DNA from: Arthrobotrys musiformis
Taxonomy: Eukaryota > Ascomycota > Orbiliomycetes > Orbiliales > Orbiliaceae
Reading direction: 5' to 3'
DNA: 64,000 nucleotides
Assembly: GCA_036971715.1 (NCBI GenBank)
Contig: JAVHJL010000009.1
Span: 1,426,001-1,490,000 of the forward strand
Shown: piece by piece, positions 23,658 to 35,361 of the stretch
How the letters are laid out: the number at the start of each line of letters is the position of its first letter
Numbering within the stretch: position 1 is the stretch's first letter
Program-made: the position numbers and the translations under genes
Notes under the pieces: model-generated
What the model was told of the DNA's origin: nothing
Database searches by the model: none
Seen by the model: the letters and a program-made list of their open reading frames with translations, nothing else

Positions 23658-24797
23658 GGGTAGCGAGGACCTATGGTTTAAATATTCCATGTGGAAGATG
23701 ATATCGACTTGATATGACCTATAAGTATTGAAACGAGGGAGGAACGAAAATAACCTTTTTTTTTTTTTTTTTTTTTTTTTGCTAAAACGCTGGTTTACAT
23801 GGCTCGGCGTCTACGGTGCAATTTTACGACTTGTGTCTTTACTGTTTCAAGATTTCCTTTCTAACTTACTACTGCAATTGAATTTCGAGGCCTTTCTGTA
23901 CTTGATTGGGATTCATCGGTATGGTGCCCTGGATTACAATTAATGGCGTTCACGTACTGTTTAAATTCGCAGGAGGCTTTCTATCTTCGCTCCCTTTTGA
24001 TCCCCCAATTAGAAACTCCGTAAAATATGCCTGCTTGCAATTAACGAACTTTTGGAATGAATATAATACACTTCTCAACATACGTTGAACCCAGACCATC
24101 ACTCTAGTCCTATGCGAAAGGAAGGTAATACGTACTCAAACCGCCTCTTTTCTGGTTTTTTTTTGTTCCCAGCCGGCTGTAGCCTCGTTCTCATATCTCT
24201 CCCAGTCGCGAGCTCATTCCAATAACTTTAGAGGAGCGGTGTTCGCAGTCGATCGTTTAAATGTAATTTATCATATCCCGCTCCCCATATGATATCATGC
24301 TCATTGCATTGGCGCATGGTGTCGCCGAAGCTAAGCGCTATCCACCCAAGTCAACCCCCTGCTCCCCTGTTGTGTGCGAGAATATTTACCACAAAAACAA
24401 CAAATGTTTTATAGCGGAGATATCGAGGTTCGGGACGATGTCGATGACGAAGATACCGACGATGAAGAACGTCAGAAAGAAGATAGCAGCAGCCAGGCGG
24501 CCTGCGAGAGGCAGCTCCTCTTTTCCAGACTCTTGTTTCATTTTTTCCTACCATCATCATCACCAACATCATCTCCATCTCCATCATCAACTTCATCAAC
24601 TTCATCCCCATCCTTCTGTACCTTTACCAAGCTGCTTTATCGATTCCAAATTGGATCATATCATTTCAGACCACCAGCTGAGGCTGATAGATGATATTTA
24701 TCTCTCGCCTTTCTTGGGACACCAGTTTACCACAGAAGCCAGCAGCCAGCGGCTCTACGTCTAATTAGGTGCTCGTGTCCAGAAGAGGTAAAAAAAG
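23658..24797. other. Intergenic region after RAD16
   Basis: About 1.1 kb between two genes on the plus strand. It holds a T25 run just past RAD16 and ATCATC/CATCAA-type simple sequence (about 24550-24615). The frame at 24374-24694 is this simple sequence and is not credible as a gene. This is probably the leader and promoter of the next gene. Confidence 0.45.
23756..23780 (+). repeat. Homopolymer run T25
   Basis: Twenty-five T in a row, about 100 bases past the RAD16 stop. Length is likely variable between isolates or sequencing runs. Confidence 0.9.
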
Positions 24798-27700
24798 ATG
24801 GCAGATCGAAACGAGGCCACAAAGAACAGTTTGCATTCTCGCTCTGCTGCGGGTTCTACCAACGGTCGTTCTTTGAACGTTCCACATGGAGTTCCCTCTC
24901 GTCCTTTGACGGGTCCTCCGTCTGGTCTCTTGCAGCCCTCCCACTATAGTCTTCCTCCTCGCCCTCCCTCTGGTCCTATTCCCACAACACGACCGTTTAC
25001 TCCTCTTAGTCCTTCCTTTTCAGATATTGCTGTTTCTACGCCGAGCACTTCTAGGGCTCCGTCTAGTATTCAACATCCATCTGGATCCGGTGTTACGACT
25101 GCTCAGCTGCATCGATCTTACCCAGCTGCACCACCGAATTCTCGAAGAAGGGTTCAAGAAGAGGTTGATATAACCTCCCACGAGCAGTTCCCGACTCTTG
25201 CAGCAGGAACACAGGTCAAGCAAACCAAACGAAAGGGTTTCAAAAGCAAGGTCGAGAAGAAGGAACCGGTAGAAGACAAAGTTGGTGAGGCCGCCATCAG
25301 TGGTGGAGTCAGTGTCGATATTGGTGTTGCTCCTGTTGCTGTTTCCCTCCCTGAGATAAAAGTGGTTGAAGTGGATGACAAGACGGAGGCACAAGTTGAA
25401 GTTCCTGCAATCGACATCGAGGCTCCTACAACTGACATCGAGGCTCCTACAACTGACATCGAGGCTCCTGCAACCGACATCGAGGCTCCTGCAATCGAGA
25501 TCAAGATTCCCACTATCGAGATCGAGGTTCCCACTATCGAAATCGAGGCTCCTGCCGTCGAAGGAGGAGTAATACTGACCTCTACCTTCCATATAGACGA
25601 GAAAGCAACGTCCATCCCTCTCCCCCAAACTCCACTTCACACTTCACCTCCTCACACCCCCCTTCCTCACACCCCACTCCTTCAAACCCCCCCTTCTCTC
25701 ACTCCTCTTGTTCAAACCCCGCTTGTTCAGTCTCCACTTGTCCAGACTCCTCTTCAAACCTCACCTTTTGAAGCACCACCTTTCCAAATCCCACCTTTCC
25801 AAATCCCACCTTTCCAAGTCCCACCTTTTCCAATTCCACCTTTTCAAGTTCCTCCCGTCCACGCCCCGCCAATAGCATTTATTCCTCCTCCTATAATTTC
25901 ATCTCCATTTCTATCCCCACTTCCACAGTTCCATCCCGGGAACATCACTCCTGAAGGCCAATACCATCTCGGGAATATTACACACCAATATCATCCGGGG
26001 AATATCACACCCCATAACCAATACCATCCCGGGAACGTCACTCCTGAGGGCCAATATCACCTCGGGAATACCATGCCCCAATATCATCCTGGGAATATCC
26101 CTCTTGAAGAACAATATCAACTCAGGAACTTCACCTCTCACGACCAATATCAACCCGGAAATATTACCCCCCACGGCCAATATCAACCAGGAAATATGCA
26201 CCTTCAGAACCAATATCAACCTGGAAATATCTCTCACCAGGATCGATATCGACCGGGGAACATCACCCCTCAAGACCAATATCAACCAGGCCCATCTCCT
26301 TCGACTTCAATTTCCCCAGGGTTTCAGACTGCGAATTCATCTTTCCACGCTGATCGATCAGCTCAACTGACTCCCGTTCCATACTCTCGAGCTCCTTCGT
26401 TCCGATCAGGTGGATTCCTATCCCCTTTCCTAACGCCTCCATCAGGTGGGCCGGGGCCATCGACTCCTATCTCTCCTTCCTCTCGTCCACCTCCCCCCCC
26501 CTCCTCTGGCCAGTTCCAACTACAGCCACCGCAGCCACCCCCATCAGTAATTGAGCATCAATCAGCTCAGCCCCAGGGCCAAACACCAGTACAAATGCCA
26601 GGCGATCCACCCCCACATCCACCTCTACGTCCACCTCGCCGGGCCTTGAGCCCTACCGAAGTGGACCGTACCATGTGGAATATTATGCAGAACCTGAACC
26701 CAATTTATAGCTCGGACACCTTCGCTCGCTCTGCATATCAAGCTGGACTTGAAGACCCAGGTAAATTAATTCGCGCCAGCATTTCTGCGAACCGATCTGG
26801 TCTCCGAGATCCGCATGCCCACCTTTGGTCTTACAATGGTGAACCTGCTCAAGCCGTCTGGACCAAGGAAGAATATGACTGGGATGAAGTCGATGCCCCA
26901 GACGAAGTCTACTTGAACGAGGTTCAAGAAATGAAACTGAGGTTCGCCATCCATAAACTCGGCCTACATGGTTTGGAAGGTACGCAACACTGTCTCCTCT
27001 CGACCTAAGTCTTTTTTGTCTTCAATTGATATACTAACAGATCCCATCAGAGCTCATTGCCTCCACACGATTCTACGTCCTACGTGTCTTAGTGGCCGCT
27101 TTTGAAGAAACTGATGTCAACCAGATTTGGAAGAAATATGTCACTATCGGAAGGGATCCATGTGCCGGATATTCGTATTCTTTGAATCGAAAGGTGCAGG
27201 TTCTCATGACCCACCTTCGCCAAGCGGGACGTATGTCCCCTCTCTCCATACCTATCTTCCTCGATCCCCCCCTTCCTCCTAGTCCGACTTTTCTGACGTG
27301 ATTTTTAGGACACTGTTTCCTTCAGTTCCAGAAGAAATACCAAATGGGGGTGGTCAATCCCATGAGCTCATTGGCTATTAGGTCACAAGAAACCGAGCCT
27401 CGTGATGAACAATCCAACGGCAAGGGTAAAGGGAAAGTTGTTGTGTCTACTAGGGAAAATGATCATCCAAAAGGCAAAACGATTGACAAGAAGTCGCCAC
27501 CTGGAAATAGCAGCCGAATCCAACCACTGGTCAGTAGCGGCAACGGCAGCAACGGCAGCAGCAGCAACAAAGGGTCTCCCAAGAAAAGGTTGACTAACGT
27601 CCCATTCGATTCGGGCTACAAGTCCTTCGCCATGATCTTGCAACTCGCGTCCATTTGGGACGAAAACAAGTACCGTTGGTACATTGACGCTTTCGAGGAA

Positions 27701-27925
27701 TTCAAGTTTACAGAATTGATCCGTCTGCGTAAGGATATCATGGAAGGCAACGGGAACCCCCACGAGTGGAATTTCCGAAAGGAATTCGACCCTCGGGTTC
27801 CTTACGAGGTCGCTAGCCGCTCAGGTGGAGGGATCGGTGGGGCCACTGGCCTGGGTCGACCAGGACCCAGCAGTGGGCCTCCCGGTGGGAGGTTCCCGGG
27901 GAGGTTCCCCGATAGCCATTTTTAG
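24798..27925 (+). CDS. Proline-rich repeat protein of unknown function (992 aa)
   Basis: Three exons (24798-26979, 27051-27230, 27309-27925) in consistent phase encode 992 residues. I do not recognise the family. The first 610 residues are disordered: Ser/Pro-rich, then a short motif EQFPTLAAG (about residue 128), an Ile-Glu-Ala-Pro repeat array, a Thr-Pro/Pro-Pro-Phe array and about twelve QYxPGNI-type units. The part from about residue 615 to 870 looks globular: it has regular hydrophobic spacing and aromatic clusters (TMWNIMQNLNPIYSSDTFARS, then FYVLRVLVAAFEETDVNQIWKKY) and spans both introns, as real conserved domains often do. A basic Ser-rich linker follows, then a second folded-looking piece (KSFAMILQLASIWDENKYRW) and a glycine/proline tail. 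No membrane segment or signal peptide is seen. Confidence 0.8.
25407..25556 (+). repeat. 21-bp coding repeats (I/T-D-I-E-A-P-T type)
   Basis: About seven tandem units encoding TDIEAPT and variants (IEIKIPT, IEIEVPT) inside the 992-residue protein. Units are nearly identical in the middle and diverge towards the 3' end, which suggests recent duplication of the central copies. Confidence 0.85.
25622..25860 (+). repeat. Proline-rich coding repeats (HTPLPHTP / PPFQIPPF)
   Basis: Two linked arrays: first QTPL/HTPL units, then at least five IPPFQ-type units. They are C-rich on the plus strand and lie between the two other repeat arrays of the same exon. Confidence 0.75.
25929..26291 (+). repeat. 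27/33-bp coding repeats (QYxPGNITP)
   Basis: About twelve units of 9 or 11 residues with consensus QYxPGNITPxx. Length alternates between 27 and 33 bp and always keeps the reading frame. Asn-Ile-Thr in several units gives potential N-glycosylation sequons, but there is no signal peptide. Confidence 0.85.
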
Positions 27926-28752
27926 GCTATCAAGGGACCCCCCCATTGCGATGACGGGGGTGTAGATCGGAGGTATACGAGTGAGGAGGATTTCAGAATA
28001 AGGGTTAACCACAACGACACAAAATATCATGCATGTATGCGCTTCAGTGCTTAGACGTTAACCAATTGGTATACAAGTATGATCTGTGCTGGTGTTCAAA
28101 GTTCCATTTGTTTTTGTTTTGTGTTTTCTTTTTTCTTCTCCTCCCTCTTCGAAGCTTCTCCGTTGTTCCAGAGTCTTTGCTTTCTAGATGGTTTTGCCTT
28201 TGTCTTCGATTCCCTTTGGGTTGATTGCATTATTGGAGTTTTGTTCGGGCATATCTCTGCTTTGCGTACGTACTACAATATTTTTTTTGCTCCGCAGAAA
28301 AGTTATAAGCACTAATTGGCGGTTGAAGAGTTTGATGGCCGTCTCTTAAGCTCTGGGCTATTCTCAGGATGTTGTGTCTGCAGTCGTAACTCTCCTATTT
28401 TTATAAAAGAGAAGAGAAGTGAAAGCCTGGAGGAGGATTAATTGTTAGTCGATGTAAGTGACTTAGGAGTTCAAATACTGATTTGTTTTTGAGTTTATAA
28501 CTGTACCTTTCGAGAATTTCTACACTTCTTTATTGTATCAACGCATATATTCCGATAGCCGCCTGTAGTTTGTCTCGTCGCCAGACTCCTCAACTTGCCT
28601 GTAGTGCCTGTCCCTCTATTTTGTCTTTCTAACTGTACCAATTGCCCAGTTGAGTATATGTGCTTCGTCTCGTACCAAGACCACCATGGTGGGTATTTAC
28701 TATATACCGGATTATACAATCGCAGATTAATCTTTCCGCACCGGAGCTGCCT
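27926..28752. other. Intergenic region between convergent genes
   Basis: About 0.8 kb. It has a pyrimidine-rich stretch (about 28100-28210), as expected for a 3' UTR or flank, and no supported gene. Confidence 0.5.
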
Positions 28753-29493
28753 TCACTCCGCAACCCAACCCTCCAACCGTCGCTCTCCCCTTGTATACTG
28801 ATAAACAACCCAACGGCTCCCGTCTCTTACCCCCGTATGAGATGTATTCCTCTCCTCCAACCAAGATTTGAACCGCTCGACCACAACACGGTCAGTGGTC
28901 TTCCCCCAGGATTCGGCGGTTTCCAAAGCGTTAGGATGGTCTGCCGATGAAGTTGATAACGTTTTTGCGATAGATAGAACGGATGGGTCTGCTGGCCAGG
29001 GTTCTATCAATGGTTTTAAGGGCGGATGGAAGAGGGATGTTAGTTGCAGGAGGGGAATTAGTGGTGACCAGGGGGTTAAAGGTGGGATATTGGGAAGTTG
29101 GCGGAGCATTCCTGCTGTTAATTTTTTTTCCAAGTCAGAGGTTGTACTCTTGATTTTAGAGGGGAATGAGGGGGGAATACAGTATACATCATCCCAGTAT
29201 TGGAAGGCGCAGATCGCATCGTATTCTACTTGTGGACAGGAAGGGCGGTCGAGGATTTTGTTTACCAGGAGGGTTGCGATTTCTGTTATATCTCTGGTTA
29301 GTTACTGTGCACATGGTAGAAATTCTGGGGGGAATTTTGTAATAGAGGGGGACTTACTGCGGATGCCTTTGCTGCCCAGGTGTTCGATTAGGTGTTTGTG
29401 GTGGATTGAGAGTTCATCGAGGCCGCGGGGGATGGAGGGGCCTGAGTCGAGTTTGTAGGTTGAGTCTATGGCGAAGGAGGTTTTTTCGACCAT
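28753..29493 (-). CDS. Unknown protein, 224 aa
   Basis: Two minus-strand exons (29493-29358 and 29291-28753) give 224 residues. The intron (66 bp) has a GTAAGT donor and a CTAAC branch-like site very near the AG acceptor, and it rescues the frame. I do not recognise the family. The first exon reads SFAIDSTYKL..PRGLDELSIHHKHLIEHLGSKGI, with a helical look. The second has ILDRPSCPQVEYDAICAFQYW, a proline-rich middle (PPLTPWSPLIPLLQL) and an Arg/Glu-rich end. No signal peptide or membrane segment. The opposite strand is also open over much of this span, so strand choice rests on the splice signals and on the more protein-like composition. Confidence 0.55.
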
Positions 29494-31147
29494 TTTTGAA
29501 GCTTGAATTACAATTAATTGTAGGCGTTTACGAGTTTACGGCCTTCTGATGGAAATATTGAAGACTGCTATTAGAGAATGATTCAAGAAATTAGACTTCG
29601 ACAGCTGTATCGGTATTTTTCGCGGTATGGGAACTAACTGGCAGCTGCAGAATGGGTCCTTTTTATAGAGATATGGATTCCATAGATGCATATATATTGT
29701 CAGAAAAACTAACAAAAATCGCTTTCGAAATTGGTTGATTTCTTTTTTACTCAAAGCTTATGAAACTTGATTTTCGAAAGGTATCCTCGATTCAAGGGTC
29801 GAGGTGTCCCTGTTGAAGATGTTGAGGCTGTGCAAAGATGTAGTATATTGAGCGGAGCAGGTAGGCAGTGAAGTTAATATTGCCACGGGGCTCCAAATGA
29901 GTGTATGATCGATCGATTAATTCTATCTACCAGACCCTCCAAATTTCCCAAGATTTCAATCTGAAGAGTGGAAAGTTGCCGAAATATATATAAATGTTTT
30001 TGGTTTTGTCGTTGGCTATGTGGTATTTTAGCTTTGATCGCAAATACGAGCAAGTCCTCGATCGTCAATGTGTCGAAAACTTTAAGATTGTGTAACGGGA
30101 TTTCGGCTAATTTTTCTGGAATATCGCTAGAGTTAATATCGTGATTGCCTGCGAATAAAGCTGTTTGAGAGGTGCGGCCCAGCGGGCTATTTATACCGGT
30201 CTTATATATACGTTCGGGCCTGGCGAAGAGCATGAGGTGCTGCCGAATCTATTAACGTCATCCGATATCATGTCGACATATGTCTACCTGATATCCTATA
30301 GCTTCCTTCCTACTAAGTTATCCACGTTGCACATTACCACATCATCATCACCGTCCTAAATGTAGACATACGTAGATCATACATAAAAAAAAAAAATTGG
30401 GAAAGTGGTAGTCATATTCGTTAAATTTTGGTCTGAAACACATGTGAAACTCGCCAATTTTGTGCACCCTTACGTTTGCGCACCGCTTTCCTTTTTTTTT
30501 TTTTTTAATGGGTGAGACATTTGCGGCTAGATCTGATCCTTCGAAGGAGAATTGCCGTTACCTCGTTTGCCCTTGCCTTGTGTATTTCGGTTTTATATGA
30601 CAGCAGATTTTGAGAAGGGAAGAAGGAAATATTTGGCGGTGTGCATTGTCTTGTGAAACAATTGACACATTGACAAGTCTCAATTTTGGGAACGAGGATT
30701 TAATATATCGTCGGGTTTGGAAATTTCTCGAGGAGAGCCCGGGATTTCCCGTTTTCAATCGACAATGTCCTAAATTCCGACCTGTATCAACGTTAACCTT
30801 GAACTTTCAATTGGCTCAGAATCATATGAATGGCCTGTGCAGATATGCAGCTGAGGAAGGCCTTTGTTGTATCTTGCGCCAAATTGTGTTGTTACCTACA
30901 TTAGGATCCGCTACGGAAGGATATCCTTGGCTGTTTTGTGATCCCAGTTAACAGTTATGCTTCTAGGCCTCTCGCGCTTGCTAGCTGGGGGCTTCTTATA
31001 AATCTCGAAACCCAGTCTTGAAACTCGTCTCGAAGGGCGTCGTACGGAGGTAGGAGAGCTCAATCGAAAATCAATCAACAGGCTAGTAGCTAGCTAGCTT
31101 TCAATACTACGTACTAGCTGGCCTCGCGGCCAGTACTGAGCTGAGAT
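29494..31147. other. Intergenic region of 1.65 kb
   Basis: AT-rich, divergent flanks of the unknown gene (-) and the MYND-like gene (+). It includes poly-A and poly-T runs (about 30385-30397 and 30492-30506) and TAGC repetition at about 31082-31098. A minus-strand frame of 119 codons (29874-30233) has no motif and was not accepted as a gene. Confidence 0.45.
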
Positions 31148-32371
31148 ATGGCAACCCCACCGCTATGTCACGTCTGCAGCGCCCCCGCTCCCCTTTCATG
31201 TTTGGCTTGCAACTTAATCTTCTATTGCGGTGACTATCACGGTAATCTAGACTTTAGTCGTCATTTCGCATTGTGCGAAAGATTCACAAAGCCCCTCGCC
31301 GTATTGGTGGATATTGAACGCTCATACCACGATCCGTTGAAACATGATCCGCTATCCCCCTCATTTCCCACAATACAGAATCGAGAACAACTACGCGCGC
31401 TATTCGATAGCCAGGATGACAACGCACCTTCAATCAATAGAATCTTGTATGCCGAAAATCCAAGTCCTTATATTAAGTACTTCTTCGCTACAGAAGCGGT
31501 GCTTTGTGCTCTTCTCAAAATGAACACGCCGACCTCACTGGATTACGCATTCGTTCTTGCAGCCGATTTTGCTTATCTATTCCGCTATCAGGCGCTCGCG
31601 GCTCCTTGTTTTCTGGCTGGGTTGCTGAAGCTCGGAAGGGATTATTTGTGTATGAGATATCTGCACAATTATGTGGAATGCCGACCCCAACAGGATTCCG
31701 CGTGGGGATCAACTGACGATGCATGTTCCCTTGTTGTCACAGATAGCATATGGGAGGACCTTAATCACCCCGGGGATGAATATGTTGAGAGGGGAACCGA
31801 ATCCTTACTCCCGGATCTCAACAATGATTATCCAATTTTCAACCCTAGAGGTCTGGGGTTCGGTTACAATATCATATTTGCCATACTATACTTGAGGATT
31901 AAAGAGGATTTAATATCTTTGAGGGCATTTGAAGTGGCGGAGGGATTTTTGGAAAGACGGTTGAACTACGACGTTAAAGAGCTGGTTAGGCCACTTATGA
32001 TTGAAAGCGAGGTTGTCAGGAAGGACATCAAGAGGAAGAAATTGGTGTTAAGCACGATGTCTCATGCGAAGTATGAAGATATGATCCAAAAGGCGGATAA
32101 AAAGGCGCGGTGTTTCTTTTTACAAACCGAGAAGAGGGTCCCTGGTATTTGGAAGAAGGCTTTGTCTTCCTGGGGCGATGATCGGTCTTCGAGGCTGAAG
32201 TATTGCGGCAAGGATGAACTAGATGCACCGCCGATTGTTCCGGATTTTGTATACCCAGCGTACGTATTAGAGATCTTTGATAGTATATGGATGGAGGTTC
32301 CTGGTTTTTTGGAATGGATTAAAGAGCAATTGGCGGATCTAGAGGCGGACAAGGGGGTGGATTTAGGTTAG
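31148..32371 (+). CDS. MYND-like zinc-finger protein, single exon
   Basis: An intronless frame of 407 residues. The N-terminus has C7-x2-C10, C18-x2-C21, YC27, then H31, H39 and C43, which is the spacing of a MYND finger except that the usual sixth cysteine position is occupied by histidine. MYND fingers bind proline-rich peptides and occur in fungal regulators and SET-domain proteins. The remaining 360 residues have no SET motif that I can see. They contain helical hydrophobic stretches (DYAFVLAADFAYLFRYQALA) and an acidic/charged C-terminus. The gene is probably of a fungal-specific family; function unknown. Start chosen at the first ATG, directly before the finger. Confidence 0.72.
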   Translation: MATPPLCHVCSAPAPLSCLACNLIFYCGDYHGNLDFSRHFALCERFTKPLAVLVDIERSYHDPLKHDPLSPSFPTIQNREQLRALFDSQDDNAPSINRILYAENPSPYIKYFFATEAVLCALLKMNTPTSLDYAFVLAADFAYLFRYQALAAPCFLAGLLKLGRDYLCMRYLHNYVECRPQQDSAWGSTDDACSLVVTDSIWEDLNHPGDEYVERGTESLLPDLNNDYPIFNPRGLGFGYNIIFAILYLRIKEDLISLRAFEVAEGFLERRLNYDVKELVRPLMIESEVVRKDIKRKKLVLSTMSHAKYEDMIQKADKKARCFFLQTEKRVPGIWKKALSSWGDDRSSRLKYCGKDELDAPPIVPDFVYPAYVLEIFDSIWMEVPGFLEWIKEQLADLEADKGVDLG

Positions 32372-33202
32372 GCCCTGTCGGTAGTCTAAACCGGATTCTG
32401 TAAAGGATTTTGGTCCCGATGCAATGTGTACTCGAGTCGAGTTGTCTCACCCCGCTACTAAATTTCAATTAGCACAATGAAAAAATATATAAAGTATATT
32501 AGACTCCCTGTGTACTCTTCAGCGACACCGGAAGTTCAAGGACCCTCCGGACCGAGCCGTCGGCAAACCATTTGCATTTGTGTATGCGCGTTTATACGAC
32601 ATAGTGGTACACTTTTGCAGTTTTGACGTTTGCGAGCGACAATAATATATAAAATTCAGACGCTTGTATCATTTCGGGCCATTATTGAAATATACGAGAC
32701 TCCTCGAGACTAAAATAGTTTTCATGAACCAAAATAGGCTAGTCAGTGATATAGTATCTAGCTTGTCATGAGAATGAGCTAACTTGGTCCTGCGACTAGG
32801 ATGCCCGAGCTCGTGGAGTTGATGTTTCGTTGTTGGAATTTTTGCGTTGGTATGCAACTAGACATGCCCAGCGCCGCGTTCTCGGGATTATGAGCAATGC
32901 ATAGCTCAGGCCTTTAAAGTCTTGGTCGACGCTGACGTCCCACGAGATCACAAGCACCTAATTTCGGATCGTAATTTACTGCTACTCGATACCCAAAACT
33001 GGGCTTATCGAAGACGAAGGAACCAGAACTAACCGAATCCCGGAACACGTCATGACGATGTCCTCGCGTGGCTAAGAGGATTTCGGATCTATTCCGCAGT
33101 ACTGCAGTTGACTCAATAAGTCACAGGGTATACGAAATCACTTACTTCATTAATATCATCACATCTATCGATCTCTACGCTGGCCTGGACGTATTGGCGA
33201 TA
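32372..33202. other. Intergenic region, MYND-like gene to F-box-like gene
   Basis: About 0.8 kb, same-strand neighbours. Frames at 32669-32857 (-) and the in-frame extension 33068-33202 (+) have no support. The latter would only lengthen the next gene's N-terminus. Confidence 0.45.
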
Positions 33203-35361
33203 ATGGCTTCGTTGGTATCACTCGCCATGGTACCCGAGGTTCTCTTTCAGATCTTGGAGGACCTCCCCCTAGGAGCAGTGTATTCCCTCCTGCAAACGTG
33301 TCGAGCACTTTATCCCGCCTGCCACCGTCATCTTTGGTCAACTTTAAATTTCAATAATAACACCAGGAGCTTCGGTTCACCGACGGAAATGGGTAAATTG
33401 ATTCTTCATGGTAGACTCATTAGAGACCACGGATGCAACCCAACGGGACTTAAATATACGAAGACTCTTGTGCTGGGGCCTCCTATATTTACGAATGCAG
33501 GCGATAATCATCAGTCTCAGTTCACGAGGCCTGTCGCTGGGCGTTCAACTGAGGTTACTGAGGTCTTGCGGGACCTTGTGGATAGTGGTAATTTGGACCT
33601 GCGTTCCGTTGTCATCGACTTGACGGGTATGTTTTAAACATTCACTTTGCGCACCCTCACACCCTTAACTTTGCTCTTTCCCGTCTTCTGCACCTTCATC
33701 GCATTATATGAAACTAGAATGTATTATTGTATGAAAGAGGATCATCGTAGCGGCAGAGCTATATCGATATGAACACCCTGTCTCCCGCAATGAATACCCA
33801 ATCGTAGCTAAAAGGAAGCCGCGGATGCTTAGAAACTGGATCCTCACCACGCCTCCTAACCCCACATGAACGACTGCTCTTTAGCTTGAAAACATACTCC
33901 CAATCAAAATTGCGGGAATCCTTTTCAGTCCAGGTCTTTGGAGGAACGATCCGCCGGATTTCTACATTCTTCCACTTGGAAACAATTACCAAATTGGAAA
34001 TGGGCGGTGAGGGAACAGATACGGCCTTTTGGCCGCATAACGCGATAGAGTACAGTGGCAGACGGCCACTGGACTGGATGGGCACCGAAATGTTGCAGCT
34101 GGCAGATTTGCTCTCGGGTCTTGTGAATCTCGAGGCCTTTTCGTGGAGGCATCCCACGGATTTCACAGTGGGCCTCAGCTACCGTTCATCGGCTGTAGCG
34201 AGAAACGAAATTCCATTCTCCGATTTCCCGGTCGAGCAGGCGAAACTTCAAGCCGCTTTCACAGATTTACAAAAATTGCGCGAGTTACAGTTTCATGATC
34301 GCTTCTTCGACTGGTCTTTCTTCATCGTTCCGCCGGAGAAGGTCAAGAAGTTGGTCATTGGCACAGAAATGGCAGATGGTTGGTGGAGAAGGTTCGCAGC
34401 GTGCGAAATGCCGTCGTTGAAAGAACTCGAGATAACGATAGGAGAGCACTCTTCATCTACAGGTCTGATGAGCCCCGATTTCACGCTGGGAGACGTTGCT
34501 ATCAGAGGGCTGGAAAAGTTTACCACTGCTGGTGGTGACAACCTAATCCCATCTGATCTGAGGCAATGCCTAGCTCGCAGGAATAGTGCATATTTGCCTA
34601 GGTACGAAAGAGAGCGTGCGGTGGCTCGAGCTAAGGTCATCATGGCCCGGGCGAAACCCAAAATGGGCGAGCATGCCCCCTACGCATCAGTTTTCGTCGA
34701 GGATCACTACGTCCTCAAAATGCTTACGGACCTGGAAGGAGATTACAAGCACGAATTCGCTCGGGAGTTTGCAAAAGTGTTTATAAGCACCTTCACTGGC
34801 GCAGTAGATATTAAGGGATGGTACACCACCCGGGCCTTCGTACGTTCTTTAGGTTCTGGAATTCGAAAGAACATCAAGGCAGAGTCTCGGTGGATCGTGA
34901 GAGAGATGGAGTACGAATACACGGCTAAATTCGCACTTGAAAATGGGCTAAAAGACCGTCGCCTGTGTGCAAATGAGTTCCTGGCCGATAGTAGATACAG
35001 ACTTAACGTCAGAATCCATAGCCCACATTCACAAGACCATGGCGCTGATTTTTTAAAGGCGAGCCAGCACGCGCGAGAGCTCGCAGCGATGTGCAAAACA
35101 GAACTACAGTCACGCGATTTCAGAGAGGGTGACAAGTTTTGTAAGAGGAGAAACGAAATCGATGATATCGCTTTTGAGAAGATCGTGAGCGCGATACTTG
35201 GTTCCGGATCTGAGGCAGATGTGAACGGGATAGTAAACGACTGGGCGAAAGCAAGGGTGGAATTCATTGACTTTTTATTTTCCGATGGGGACTGGTACGA
35301 GGCCCAGAAGGAGCATTTGTATTCTTTGGGTTGGATTTCGCACCCAGATGCAGGGACATAA
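33203..35361 (+). CDS. F-box-like protein
   Basis: The first exon (33203-33626) begins with VSLAMVPEVLFQILEDLPLGAVYSLLQTCRALYPACHRHLWSTL, an F-box-like pattern (LP..V...IL..L, leucines, then C..L.....LW..L) typical of large fungal F-box families. F-box proteins bring substrates to SCF ubiquitin ligases through Skp1. The second exon ends at 35361; its 5' edge is uncertain. Acceptors at 33814 or 33832 both restore frame from the donor at 33627 (GTATGT), giving an intron of 188 or 206 bp and about 650 residues. The rest has no named motif but shows weak leucine-rich spacing (LETITKLEMGG, LVNLEAFSWR, LQKLRELQFHD, MPSLKELEITIG), as in F-box/LRR proteins. A longer N-terminus starting at 33068 is open but unlikely. 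Confidence 0.7.

Noticed and set aside
24374..24694. 106-codon frame with Asp/Glu and Ser runs before the repeat protein
   Set aside because: Arises from ATC/CAT simple sequence; no conserved features and no splice link to the next gene.
28868..29458. 196-codon plus-strand frame opposite the unknown minus-strand gene
   Set aside because: Only one strand has a good intron (GTAAGT donor, AG acceptor with phase match), and the minus-strand product has a more protein-like composition. Not fully excluded.
29874..30233. Minus-strand frame of 119 codons
   Set aside because: No motif, AT-rich setting, no splice partners and no conserved look; chance frame more likely.
33763..33880. Possible middle exon of the F-box-like gene reading AELYRYEHPVSRNEYP
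   Set aside because: It looks protein-like and follows an AG in the right phase, but no donor in this stretch returns to the frame of the last exon. A simpler single-intron model was kept.
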